DNA of 64,000 bases. It comes from an uncultured Christensenellaceae bacterium (GTDB taxonomy: Bacteria; Bacillota; Clostridia; Christensenellales; Borkfalkiaceae). How positions within the stretch are numbered: the stretch's first letter is position 1; each line of letters opens with the position of its first letter. The notes beneath the pieces were generated by a model. That model did not search any database. It was not told the origin of the DNA and was given only the letters and a program-made list of their open reading frames with translations. Both the position numbers and the translations under genes were made by a program. The stretch covers positions 1 to 64,000 of the forward strand of contig CAJUSA010000008.1 of NCBI GenBank assembly GCA_910589015.1. Direction: 5' to 3'. This document shows, piece after piece, positions 6,926 through 15,200 of this stretch.

Positions 6926-8089
6926 ATGGCGGATATCGGCAGACTGCCCGCAGGGGTACAGGATATTTACGGCGCGGAATGCGCGCATTTGCAACGGCTG
7001 CGCGAAAAACTGACAAGGCTGTTTGAAACGGGCGGCTACTCGCCCGTGCGGGCGGCAACGCTCGAATATTACGATACCTATGCGCGGATCGGCAACGCCG
7101 TTCCGCAGGAACGGTTGTTCAAACTCTCGGATACCGACGGCAAACTTTTAGTATTGCGTCCCGACGTCACGCTTGCCATTTCGCGCATTGCGGCGACCAA
7201 GCTGCCCGCAGGCGGCGCGCGCCTTTATTATTTCGCCGACAAATGGGATCTGCGCGAGGCGGGCGGCATCTGGGGCAGAGAGGTTTATCAAGCGGGCGTC
7301 GAACGGCTGGGCGAAGAGGGCGCTTTTTCCGACGCGCAGACGATCGCCTTTGCGATCGAGTGCCTCAAAGCGGTCGGGCTCGAACACTTCGTTGTGGATA
7401 TCGGGCACGTCGGGTTCTTCAAAGGACTGTTGCAGGAATGCGGCTTGAACGACGCCGAGGCGGAAGAGGTGCGCTCTTTCGTGAACGGCAAGGATTCGTT
7501 CGGCGCCGAACGCGCGCTGCGCAAAGCGGGCGCAACGGCGGCGGCGATCAATGCGGTGCTGGCTCTTCCCACGTTATTCGGCGGCGCCGAAGTGCTTGAA
7601 CGCGCCGAGGAGGTTTCGCACACGCCTTCTTCCCGACTTGCCTTAGCGCACCTCAAAGAAATTTACGTTCTTCTTGCGGACATGGGGTATGCGGAATACT
7701 TGCGTTTCGACCTGGGCGCGGTGAAAAGCCTTTCCTATTATTCGGGCGTCATCTTTTCGGGACTGACTGAAAAACTCGGCGCACCCGTTCTGAGCGGCGG
7801 CAGGTACGACCGTCTTGCCGACGACTTCGGCAAAAATATCCCTGCCGTGGGGTTTGCGCTGGGCTTAAAACGCATTTTAACCGCGCTCGGGCGGCAGGGG
7901 TTTCTGGCTGTGCCGCAGGGCGTGGAAATCACGATCGTGTGCGAACGCGGCGCCGAAGGCAGGGCATACCGCGAATACAAAAAACTTACGGACGAAGGCA
8001 AACGCGTTTGTCTTTGCGCGCGGTACGGCGAAGAAGGCAAAAAAGGGGCGGAAGGACGCGTCGTCTATTTCGCGAAGGAGGAAACATGA
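6926..8089 (+). CDS. hisZ: ATP phosphoribosyltransferase regulatory subunit HisZ
   Basis: A 387-aa class-II aaRS-like (HisRS paralogue) protein that lacks an anticodon-binding domain. RLPAGVQDIYGAE at the N-terminus, LRPDVTLAISRIAA near residue 80 and SGGRYDRLADDFG near 290 are the usual HisZ landmarks. It forms the hetero-octamer with the short HisG and confers histidine feedback inhibition on the first step of histidine synthesis. SD AAGGAGG sits eight bases before the ATG. The stop overlaps the hisG start (ATGA). Confidence 0.9.
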   Translation: MADIGRLPAGVQDIYGAECAHLQRLREKLTRLFETGGYSPVRAATLEYYDTYARIGNAVPQERLFKLSDTDGKLLVLRPDVTLAISRIAATKLPAGGARLYYFADKWDLREAGGIWGREVYQAGVERLGEEGAFSDAQTIAFAIECLKAVGLEHFVVDIGHVGFFKGLLQECGLNDAEAEEVRSFVNGKDSFGAERALRKAGATAAAINAVLALPTLFGGAEVLERAEEVSHTPSSRLALAHLKEIYVLLADMGYAEYLRFDLGAVKSLSYYSGVIFSGLTEKLGAPVLSGGRYDRLADDFGKNIPAVGFALGLKRILTALGRQGFLAVPQGVEITIVCERGAEGRAYREYKKLTDEGKRVCLCARYGEEGKKGAEGRVVYFAKEET

Positions 8090-8703
8090 TCACGTTTGCA
8101 TTGCCCAAAGGGCGGCTGGGCGAAGAGTGCGCGGCGCTTTTGGCACGCGCGGGCGTCGACGTTTCCGCCTTAGAAGAGGATACGCGCCGTCTTGTGCTCG
8201 AAAGCGCGGATAAACGGTACGGGTTCTTTTTGGTGAAACCCGCCGACGTGCCCGTATACGTCGAACAGGGCGTCGCCGATCTGGGCGTCGCGGGCAAGGA
8301 CACGCTTTTGGAAGAGGACAGGCAGCTCTACGAACTGCTCGACTTAAAGATCGGCGCGTGCAGTTTGTGCATTGCGGGTTACGAGCGCGGTTTGAACGCC
8401 CGTCCGCTCGTGCGCGTGGCGACCAAATACGTCAAAACGGCGAAGCGTGTGTTCGCCGAACGCGGCGAAGAGGCGGAAATCATTCCGTTGCACGGGTCGA
8501 TTGAGCTGGCGCCCGTCACAGGGCTTTCAGACGTCATTTTCGACGTCGTGCAAACGGGGTCGACGCTCAGAGCCAACGGGCTTGCTGTGCTCGAAGAGGT
8601 GTTCCCCGTTTCGGCGCGGTTGGTTGCCAATAAAGTCAGCTTAAAACTCAAATCACAGGAAATTCTGCCCCTTGTCGGCAGACTGCGGGAGGCGCTCTCA
8701 TGA
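8086..8703 (+). CDS. hisG: ATP phosphoribosyltransferase catalytic subunit, short form
   Basis: 205 aa, the short HisG form that needs HisZ. ITFALPKGRLGE at the N-terminus, DLGVAGKD near residue 65 and the PRPP loop DVVQTGSTLRANGL near 160 are present. It condenses ATP and PRPP in the first committed step. The ATG at 8086 overlaps the hisZ stop and has SD AAGGAGGAAAC, so the longer open frame from 7939 is not used. Confidence 0.93.
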   Translation: MITFALPKGRLGEECAALLARAGVDVSALEEDTRRLVLESADKRYGFFLVKPADVPVYVEQGVADLGVAGKDTLLEEDRQLYELLDLKIGACSLCIAGYERGLNARPLVRVATKYVKTAKRVFAERGEEAEIIPLHGSIELAPVTGLSDVIFDVVQTGSTLRANGLAVLEEVFPVSARLVANKVSLKLKSQEILPLVGRLREALS

Positions 8704-9971
8704 ACATCTACACGAAAGAAACCTGCCGTCCGCTCTTATACCGCCCCTTCGAAGAGCGGGAAGAGGTCGCTTCGGTGCGCGCTATTCTCAATGAAATCCG
8801 CACGCGCGGCGACGAGGCGTTGTTCGAATACGAACGCAAATTCGACGGCGCGTCGCTCGACGGCGCGACGGTGCGCGTGAGCGAGGCGGAATTCGAACGG
8901 GCGTACGCCGCGGTCGATTCTACCCTGCTCGGCAGCCTGAAACGGGCGATCGACAACGTGCTTTCCTACCACATGCGCGAAGGGCGCAAAGACTGTTTAC
9001 ACAAAAGCGGGGGCGCGCTGACGGGCTACGTCGTCCGTCCCGTCGGTTCGGCGGGGATCTATGTGCCCGCAGGCACGGCGCCGCTCTCGTCCTCGGTGCT
9101 GATGGCGGTGTTGCCGGCGCGGGCGGCGGGGGTAAAACGCATTGCCGTGGCAACGCCCGCTAAGGGGGGCGCGGTGCATCCGCTCACCCTTGTTGCGTCA
9201 AGGGAATGCGGCGCGCACGAAGTGTATAAAATGGGCGGTGCGCAGGCAATCGGCGCGTTTGCCTACGGCACGCAGAGCGTGAAGAAGGTCGACGTCATCG
9301 CCGGCCCCGGTAATATTTACGTTACCCTTGCCAAAAAAGAGGTTTACGGACAGGTGGGGATTGACATGCTGGCGGGGCCGAGCGAGATTGCGATCGTCGC
9401 GGACGAATATGCGGACGCCGACTGCGTGGCGGCGGACGTCCTTTCGCAAGCCGAACACGACGTGCTTGCGCGCGCGATCGTCATCGTGACGAGCCGGAAG
9501 AAGGCGGAAGAAATTGCGGCATGCGTCGAACAGCGTTTGCAAGCGTTGCTGCGGAAAGAGATCGCGCTGCAATCGCTCGAAAACAACGGGGGGATCGTCG
9601 TCGTGCAGGATACCGCCGAGGCGGTCGCACTTTGCAACGAGCTTGCGCCCGAGCATCTGGAACTGTATACGCGCGACTGCGGGCAATTGCTCGATGGCAT
9701 CACCTCGGCGGGCGCGGTGTTCCTCGGCGCTTACACGCCCGAACCCGTGGGTGATTACTTCGCCGGGCCGAGCCATATACTTCCCACGGGGGGCAGCGCG
9801 AAGTTCTTTTCCGTGCTCAACGAGGACGTGTTCACCCGCAAAATGAGCGTCATACGCTATTCGCGGGAAGCGATCGAACGGGACGCGCGCGATATTGCGG
9901 CGCTCGCCCGCAGCGAAGGATTAGAGGCGCACGCCCTGGCGGCGCTTTCGAGAACGGAGGAAAAGAAATGA
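8700..9971 (+). CDS. hisD: Histidinol dehydrogenase
   Basis: 423 aa, standard length. The conserved blocks GSAGIYVPAGTAPL (near 112), VDVIAGPGNIYVT, DMLAGPSEIAIVAD and LSQAEHD are all visible and include the Zn ligands and substrate-binding residues. It oxidises histidinol to histidine with two NAD. Starts within the hisG stop (ATGA overlap) and its own stop overlaps hisB, implying tight translational coupling. Confidence 0.95.
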   Translation: MNIYTKETCRPLLYRPFEEREEVASVRAILNEIRTRGDEALFEYERKFDGASLDGATVRVSEAEFERAYAAVDSTLLGSLKRAIDNVLSYHMREGRKDCLHKSGGALTGYVVRPVGSAGIYVPAGTAPLSSSVLMAVLPARAAGVKRIAVATPAKGGAVHPLTLVASRECGAHEVYKMGGAQAIGAFAYGTQSVKKVDVIAGPGNIYVTLAKKEVYGQVGIDMLAGPSEIAIVADEYADADCVAADVLSQAEHDVLARAIVIVTSRKKAEEIAACVEQRLQALLRKEIALQSLENNGGIVVVQDTAEAVALCNELAPEHLELYTRDCGQLLDGITSAGAVFLGAYTPEPVGDYFAGPSHILPTGGSAKFFSVLNEDVFTRKMSVIRYSREAIERDARDIAALARSEGLEAHALAALSRTEEKK

Positions 9972-10546
9972 GAACGGCACAGTTAAAACGGACGACAAAG
10001 GAAACGGATATCGCGTTATCGTTTTATGCAGACGGAACGGGCAAGGCTCAAATAAACAGCGGCGTGGGTTTTTTCGATCACATGCTCGAGCTATTCGCCG
10101 TGCATGCGCGGTGCGATCTTTCGTTAACGTGCAAGGGCGATATCCGCGTGGACGCGCACCACAGCGTCGAGGACGTGGGTATCGTGCTGGGCGACTGTTT
10201 CAAAACGGCGCTGGGCGATAAGCGCGGGATCGCGCGGTTTGCGGATAGAACGGTACCCATGGACGAGGCTTGCGCCCTTGTCGCGCTCGATCTGAGCGGC
10301 AGGGCGTACCTCTCGTTCGAAACGCCGCTTAACGGCAAGACGGGCGACTTTGACCTCGAATTGGTTGAAGAGTTCTTCCGTGCGTTCAGCTCGCACGCAG
10401 GCGTCAATCTCTATATCAAGCTGTTGCGCAGGGGCAACGCGCACCACGAGGCAGAGGCGATCTTCAAAGCGTTTGCGCTGTGCGTGCGCGACGCGATCAC
10501 CGTCGTTTCGGACGGCGTTCCTTCTTCCAAAGGCATACTCGAATGA
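9968..10546 (+). CDS. hisB: Imidazoleglycerol-phosphate dehydratase
   Basis: 192 aa single-domain IGPD. Metal-binding motifs VGFFDHMLE (near 32), DAHHSVEDVG (near 60) and HHEAEAIFK (near 160) are intact. It carries out the sixth step, dehydrating IGP to imidazole acetol phosphate. Unlike the enterobacterial fusion, no phosphatase domain is attached, so histidinol-phosphate phosphatase must be encoded elsewhere. SD GGAGGAAAAGA precedes the ATG. Confidence 0.95.
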   Translation: MRTAQLKRTTKETDIALSFYADGTGKAQINSGVGFFDHMLELFAVHARCDLSLTCKGDIRVDAHHSVEDVGIVLGDCFKTALGDKRGIARFADRTVPMDEACALVALDLSGRAYLSFETPLNGKTGDFDLELVEEFFRAFSSHAGVNLYIKLLRRGNAHHEAEAIFKAFALCVRDAITVVSDGVPSSKGILE

Positions 10547-11133
10547 CGGGCATTCTCGATTACGGCATGGGCAATCTGCGTTCGGTGCAGAAGGCGTTCG
10601 AATATCTCGGCGAACGGTGCGCCGTCTGTTCCGAGCCAAAAGAACTCAACGGCTGTTCGCGGTTGGTCTTGCCCGGCGTGGGCAGTTTTGCGGCGGGTAT
10701 GCGCAATCTTTGCGGCAAAGGCTTCGAGAAGTACCTGCGGCAGCGGATCGCCGATACGCCGCTTTTAGGTATCTGCCTCGGCATGCAGTTTCTGCTCGAA
10801 GAGAGCGACGAAGAGGGCGTGCACCGCGGTTTGGGGCTTGTGAGCGGGCACGCGGAACGCTTTACGCAGGGCAAAATTCCCCACACGGGCTGGAATGCCG
10901 TTTACGGCTTGCGTTCGCCGCTTTTTGCCGATCTGCCCGAGGGCGCGCAGTTTTACTTTGTGCACAGCTACCGCGCCACGACGGCGGGCGACGAGGCGAT
11001 CGCAACCTGCGAATATCACACCGAATTTGCCGCCGCGGTGAACAAGGGGCACGTTTACGGCGTGCAGTTCCACCCCGAAAAGAGCGGGGAAGTCGGTTTG
11101 CAGCTGCTTTCGAATTTTATCGGGAAAATTTAG
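10543..11133 (+). CDS. hisH: Imidazole glycerol phosphate synthase, glutaminase subunit
   Basis: 196 aa from the ATG at 10543 that overlaps the hisB stop. A triad-type glutamine amidotransferase: GICLGMQ holds the nucleophile Cys (near residue 78) and QFHPEKS holds the catalytic His-Glu (near 180). It hydrolyses glutamine and channels ammonia to HisF. The longer frame from 10480 is rejected because the N-terminus TGILDYGMGNLRSV is the conserved HisH start. Confidence 0.94.
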   Translation: MTGILDYGMGNLRSVQKAFEYLGERCAVCSEPKELNGCSRLVLPGVGSFAAGMRNLCGKGFEKYLRQRIADTPLLGICLGMQFLLEESDEEGVHRGLGLVSGHAERFTQGKIPHTGWNAVYGLRSPLFADLPEGAQFYFVHSYRATTAGDEAIATCEYHTEFAAAVNKGHVYGVQFHPEKSGEVGLQLLSNFIGKI

Positions 11134-11164
11134 GGCAGCGGCACGGATACAGAGGTATAAATTT

Positions 11165-11872
11165 ATGAAATTATTTCCCGCGATCGATATTTTAGAGGGG
11201 CGCGCGGTGCGCCTGCTCTACGGCAAACGCGAACGGGTCACCGATTACGGTGATCCGCTCGATCGGGCGAAAGCCTTTCTCGACAGCGGCGCGCAGGCGT
11301 TGCATGTCGTCGATCTTTCGGGCGCGTTCGGCGAAACGAGCCGTTTCAACGCATTGCTCGAAAAGATCGCCGCGCTCGGCGCGGTTGTGCAGTCGGGCGG
11401 CGGACTGCGTTCGTATGCGGCTATGCGCGAACGGCTGGAAGCGGGCGCAAGCCGCATCGTGCTCGGCACGGTATGCGTGCAGGATCCTGCCCTGTTCGAG
11501 CGCGCCGTGCACGACTTCGGTGCAAAAATCGTAGCGGGGATCGACGCAAAAGACGGCTTTCTTGCCGTGCAGGGCTGGACGCAGGTGACCGATACCGACG
11601 CGGTTTCCTTCGGGAAACGCGCTTATGAGTCGGGCGTGCGCGAAACGGTCTTTACCGACGTGGGGCGCGACGGCGCGCTGGCGGGCGTCAACGTAGAGGC
11701 AAGCGCCGCCATGCAGCGTCAAACCAAACTCAACGTCATCGCTTCGGGCGGCGTGCGCGATATAGAGGACTTGTATCGGCTCAACGAAAACGGCGTTTAC
11801 GGCGCCATTCTCGGGCGGGCGGTGTACACGGGCGCGCTCGATCTCAAGCGCGCGTGCGAGGAATTGCAATGA
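11165..11872 (+). CDS. hisA: ProFAR isomerase
   Basis: A 235-aa TIM barrel beginning KLFPAIDILEGRAVRL with the first catalytic Asp at residue 8. GGGLRS and FTDVGRDGAL carry the phosphate loop and the second catalytic Asp. It performs the Amadori-type isomerisation of ProFAR. A 31-base gap after hisH holds the SD AGAGGTATAAAT; the stop overlaps hisF (ATGA). Confidence 0.94.
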   Translation: MKLFPAIDILEGRAVRLLYGKRERVTDYGDPLDRAKAFLDSGAQALHVVDLSGAFGETSRFNALLEKIAALGAVVQSGGGLRSYAAMRERLEAGASRIVLGTVCVQDPALFERAVHDFGAKIVAGIDAKDGFLAVQGWTQVTDTDAVSFGKRAYESGVRETVFTDVGRDGALAGVNVEASAAMQRQTKLNVIASGGVRDIEDLYRLNENGVYGAILGRAVYTGALDLKRACEELQ

Positions 11873-12630
11873 TCGGAAAACGCATTATTCCCTGTCTGGA
11901 TATCAAAGACGGGCGCGTCGTCAAGGGCGTGAATTTCGTGGGGCTTATCGATGCGGGCGATCCCGTGGAAACGGCGCGGCTCTATAATAAAATGGGCGCG
12001 GACGAAATCGTCTTTTTGGACATTACGGCAAGCTGCTGCAACCGTCAGCCCGTGTGGGACGTCATTTCGCGCGCAAGCGAACAGGTCTTTCTGCCGCTTA
12101 CGGTGGGCGGGGGGATCCGCACGGTCGACGATTTCCGTAAGATGCTCTCGTGCGGCGCCGACAAGATCGCCGTCAATTCGGCGGCGATACAAAATCCCGC
12201 GCTACTGAGCGAGGCGGCGATGAAGTTCGGGCGGCAGTGCGTGGTGATCGCGATCGACGCCAAGCAAAACGGGCAGGACAGGTACGAGGTCTATGCAAAC
12301 GGCGGCAGGGTGAACACGGGGCTGGACGCGGTGGAATGGGCGGTGCAAGCCGAGCGCATGGGCGCGGGCGAGGTGTTGCTCACGAGCATGGACCGCGACG
12401 GCACGAAGGCGGGGTACGATCTCGAACTGACGCGCGCGGTGGCTCAGGCGGTCAACATTCCCGTCATCGCCTCGGGCGGCGCGGGCAACGAGGGGCATTT
12501 TTACGACGTGCTCACGGAAGGCGGCGCCGACGCGGCGCTTGCCGCCTCGCTCTTCCATTTCGGCTTGCTCAAAATCGACAAACTCAAAACCTATCTCAAA
12601 GAACGGGGCGTTCCCGTGCGGGAGGTGTGA
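11869..12630 (+). CDS. hisF: Imidazole glycerol phosphate synthase, cyclase subunit
   Basis: A 253-aa TIM barrel starting IGKRIIPCLDIKDGRVVKG (catalytic Asp11). The second catalytic Asp lies in the LTSMDRDGTK loop, and VGGGIRT and SGGAG are the phosphate loops. With HisH it forms IGP and AICAR. The start at 11869 lies in the hisA stop; the longer frame from 11854 would only add five residues. Confidence 0.95.
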   Translation: MIGKRIIPCLDIKDGRVVKGVNFVGLIDAGDPVETARLYNKMGADEIVFLDITASCCNRQPVWDVISRASEQVFLPLTVGGGIRTVDDFRKMLSCGADKIAVNSAAIQNPALLSEAAMKFGRQCVVIAIDAKQNGQDRYEVYANGGRVNTGLDAVEWAVQAERMGAGEVLLTSMDRDGTKAGYDLELTRAVAQAVNIPVIASGGAGNEGHFYDVLTEGGADAALAASLFHFGLLKIDKLKTYLKERGVPVREV

Positions 12631-12631
12631 T

Positions 12632-13249
12632 ATGGACGAACAAATCAAATTCGACGAACGCGGACTCATCTGCGCGATTGCACAGGATCATAAAAGCGGG
12701 CGGGTGCTCATGCAGGCGTACATGAACGCCGAGGCACTCGAAAAAACGCTGGAAACGGGTTTTGCGCATTATTATTCGCGGTCGCGGCAACGTCTTTGGA
12801 AAAAAGGTGAAACAAGTGGGCATGTGCAAAAAGTCCTTTCGGCGGCGTTCGATTGCGATCGGGACTGCCTGCTCATGCAGGTGGAACAGACGGGCGCGGC
12901 GTGCCACACGGGGAACCGCAGTTGCTTTTTCCGCCGCGAATACGGGGAAGAACGGGCGGGCGTCGGTTTTTTAGCCCAGCTCGAAGAGATCGTGCGCGAC
13001 AGGAAGGAACACCCCGTCGAAGGGTCGTATACTTCCTATCTGTTCGAGCGGGGCATCGATAAGATCGCCAAGAAAACGGGGGAAGAGGCGGTGGAAACCG
13101 TGCTCGCCGCCAAGAACGAGAATCGCGAAGAATTCGTGGGCGAATGCGCCGATCTGCTGTATCATTTCACGGTGCTGCTCGAAGCAAAGGGCGTGACGTT
13201 GCAAGACGTTTGCTCGGAACTCAAAAACCGCCATGCGAAAGAAACTTAA
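12632..13249 (+). CDS. hisIE: Bifunctional PR-AMP cyclohydrolase / PR-ATP pyrophosphatase
   Basis: 205 aa from ATG 12632 (SD GGGAGGTG). Residues 1-110 are HisI, with SRSRQRLWKKGETSG and the metal-binding region DCDRDCLLMQVEQTGAACHTG. Residues 115-205 are HisE, an alpha-helical pyrophosphohydrolase with KTGEEAVET and ECADLLYH. It does steps 2 and 3 of the pathway. It is the last gene of the cluster; hisC and a phosphatase are not here. Confidence 0.93.
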   Translation: MDEQIKFDERGLICAIAQDHKSGRVLMQAYMNAEALEKTLETGFAHYYSRSRQRLWKKGETSGHVQKVLSAAFDCDRDCLLMQVEQTGAACHTGNRSCFFRREYGEERAGVGFLAQLEEIVRDRKEHPVEGSYTSYLFERGIDKIAKKTGEEAVETVLAAKNENREEFVGECADLLYHFTVLLEAKGVTLQDVCSELKNRHAKET

Positions 13250-13264
13250 ACGGATGGAAACGGC

Positions 13265-13308
13265 GGGGCGTATGCGAAATTTCGGTGAAATTTTCGTGAT
13301 ACGTCCCC
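13265..13308 (+). terminator. Probable terminator of the his operon
   Basis: An imperfect long hairpin pairs GGGGCGTAT with ATACGTCCCC, with a second GAAATTTC/GAAATTTTC pairing inside. It is followed by ATTGTTTTGTT rather than a clean T run. Confidence 0.4.
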
Positions 13309-13317
13309 ATTGTTTTG

Positions 13318-13346
13318 TTGACATAAAATTTTATTCGTGATAGTAT
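13318..13346 (+). promoter_or_regulatory. Promoter of the first ABC exporter pair
   Basis: TTGACA (13318-13323), 17-bp spacer, TAGTAT (13341-13346). The short hairpin CCCCTGCCGTACGGGCAGGG follows in the leader. Confidence 0.7.
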
Positions 13347-13412
13347 AGAAAAATACGAAAAATGCCCCTGCCGTACGGGCAGGGTTTTACGCAAAAGACG
13401 GGAGGTGAGGTT

Positions 13413-15200
13413 TTGCTTAAAAGACTTGCGAAAAGCATTCGGGAATTTAAGACGGCGTCGATCTTATCGCCGCTTTTCGTTTCGCTCGAAGTCGTGTTCG
13501 AATGCCTGATTCCATTCATTATCGCCAAGCTTGTCAGCGCGATCGACGTAAAAGAGGGGTTGACGATCTCTTTATCCGAAATTCTCATTTACGGCGGCGT
13601 TCTGGTGGGCATATCGCTGCTGTCGCTGTTATGCGGCGCGCTTTCGGGCGCGTTCTGCGCCAAGGCGTCGGCAGGGTTTGCGCGCAATCTGCGCAAAGAT
13701 CTATATTATAAGGTGCAGGAATTCTCGTTTGAAAATATCGATAAATTCTCGACGCCTTCGCTCGTGACGCGCATGACGACCGATATCACCAACGTGCAGT
13801 TCGCATTCATGATGATTATTCGCATCGCCATCCGCGCCCCCATGATGATGATTTTCTCGCTCGTCATGGCGTTCGTCATGAACGCGACGCTGGCATGGAT
13901 CTTTGTTGCGGTCATTCCGCCGCTTGCGCTGATCCTTCTTTTCATCATGTGGAAGGTCTTGCCGTCTTTCCGGCGTCTTTTCAAAAAATACGATGCGCTC
14001 AACGAATCGGTGCAAGAGAATATTGCGGGTATTCGCGTGGTAAAATCGTATGTGCGCGAAGAGTACGAAAAGAAAAAATTCGACGAAGCATCCGAAAATC
14101 TTTGCAAGGATTTCACGCGGGCGGAACGCATTCTGGCATGGAACAACCCTGCTATGCAGTTCTTCTTCTACGCCGTTCTTTCGACCGTGTTGTTTTTGGG
14201 TTCGTATCTCATTATGCGGGCGAACAATATGGAACTTCTGCGCCTTCCCGATTCGGCGGAAGGGTTGAACGTGGCGGTGGTTTCGCAACTGATCGTATAC
14301 GGCATGCAGATTCTTATGTCGCTCATGATGTTATCGATGGTGTTCGTCATGATCGTCATGTCGATCGAAAGCGCGCGCCGTATCTGCGAGGTGCTCGGGG
14401 AAGAAAGCACGCTGCATAACCCCGAACATCCCGTTTACGAAGTCGCCGACGGCTCGGTGGATTTCAACGGCGTTTCGTTCAAATACGCGCAGAACGCCGA
14501 AAAGAACGTGCTCGAAGATATCGATCTGCATATCAAATCGGGCGAAACGATCGGCATTATCGGCGGAACGGGTTCGAGCAAAACGTCGCTCGTCAATCTT
14601 ATTTCGCGGCTTTACGACGTGAGCGAAGGCGGCGTGAGCGTGGGCGGACTCGACGTGCGCGAATACGACCTCACGGCGTTGCGCAATCAGGTTGCCGTCG
14701 TGTTGCAGAAGAACGTGTTGTTCTCGGGCACGATCAAAGAAAATCTCAGATGGGGCAACGAGAATGCTACCGAGGAAGAAATGGTCGAAGCCTGCAAGCT
14801 GGCGCAGGCGGACGAGTTTATCTCGAACTTCCCGCAGGGTTACGATACTTATATCGAACAGGGTGGCACGAACGTTTCGGGCGGGCAGAAACAGCGCCTT
14901 TGCATTGCGCGCGCTCTTTTGAAAAAACCGAAAGTACTGATTTTAGACGATTCGACTTCGGCGGTCGATACCAAGACCGACGCGCTTATCCGAAAGGGGT
15001 TCAAGCAGTTTATCCCCGAAACGACCAAGATCATCATTGCGCAACGCACGTCTTCGGTCGAGGACGCCGACCGTATTATCGTCATGGAAAGCGGCAAAAT
15101 CAACGGCATCGGCACGCATAAAGAATTGTTGAAGAGCAACAAGATCTATGCCGAAGTGTATCATTCGCAGAATAAAGGAGGGAAAAAAGATGAGGAATAA
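13413..15200 (+). CDS. ABC exporter half-transporter A (degenerate ATP site)
   Basis: About 595 aa: six membrane segments (residues 20-310) and a nucleotide-binding domain with Walker A GGTGSSKT, signature VSGGQKQR and Walker B LILDDSTSAVD. The Asp in place of the catalytic Glu after Walker B marks the degenerate half of a heterodimeric type IV exporter. I chose TTG 13413 because GGAGGTGAGG lies just upstream and the protein then starts with the usual LKRLAKSIREFK; an ATG at 13362 is the alternative. It overlaps its partner by 11 bases. The substrate is unknown; drug or lipid export is typical of this class. Confidence 0.87.
   Translation: MLKRLAKSIREFKTASILSPLFVSLEVVFECLIPFIIAKLVSAIDVKEGLTISLSEILIYGGVLVGISLLSLLCGALSGAFCAKASAGFARNLRKDLYYKVQEFSFENIDKFSTPSLVTRMTTDITNVQFAFMMIIRIAIRAPMMMIFSLVMAFVMNATLAWIFVAVIPPLALILLFIMWKVLPSFRRLFKKYDALNESVQENIAGIRVVKSYVREEYEKKKFDEASENLCKDFTRAERILAWNNPAMQFFFYAVLSTVLFLGSYLIMRANNMELLRLPDSAEGLNVAVVSQLIVYGMQILMSLMMLSMVFVMIVMSIESARRICEVLGEESTLHNPEHPVYEVADGSVDFNGVSFKYAQNAEKNVLEDIDLHIKSGETIGIIGGTGSSKTSLVNLISRLYDVSEGGVSVGGLDVREYDLTALRNQVAVVLQKNVLFSGTIKENLRWGNENATEEEMVEACKLAQADEFISNFPQGYDTYIEQGGTNVSGGQKQRLCIARALLKKPKVLILDDSTSAVDTKTDALIRKGFKQFIPETTKIIIAQRTSSVEDADRIIVMESGKINGIGTHKELLKSNKIYAEVYHSQNKGGKKDEE

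Noticed and set aside
7939..8085. N-terminal extension of HisG
   Set aside because: The extra 49 residues are Arg-rich and overlap hisZ; the ATG at 8086 has an SD and the conserved HisG start.
13362..13412. ATG start for the first ABC exporter subunit
   Set aside because: The extra 17 residues have no SD, whereas TTG 13413 has GGAGGTGAGG at good distance; kept only as an alternative.
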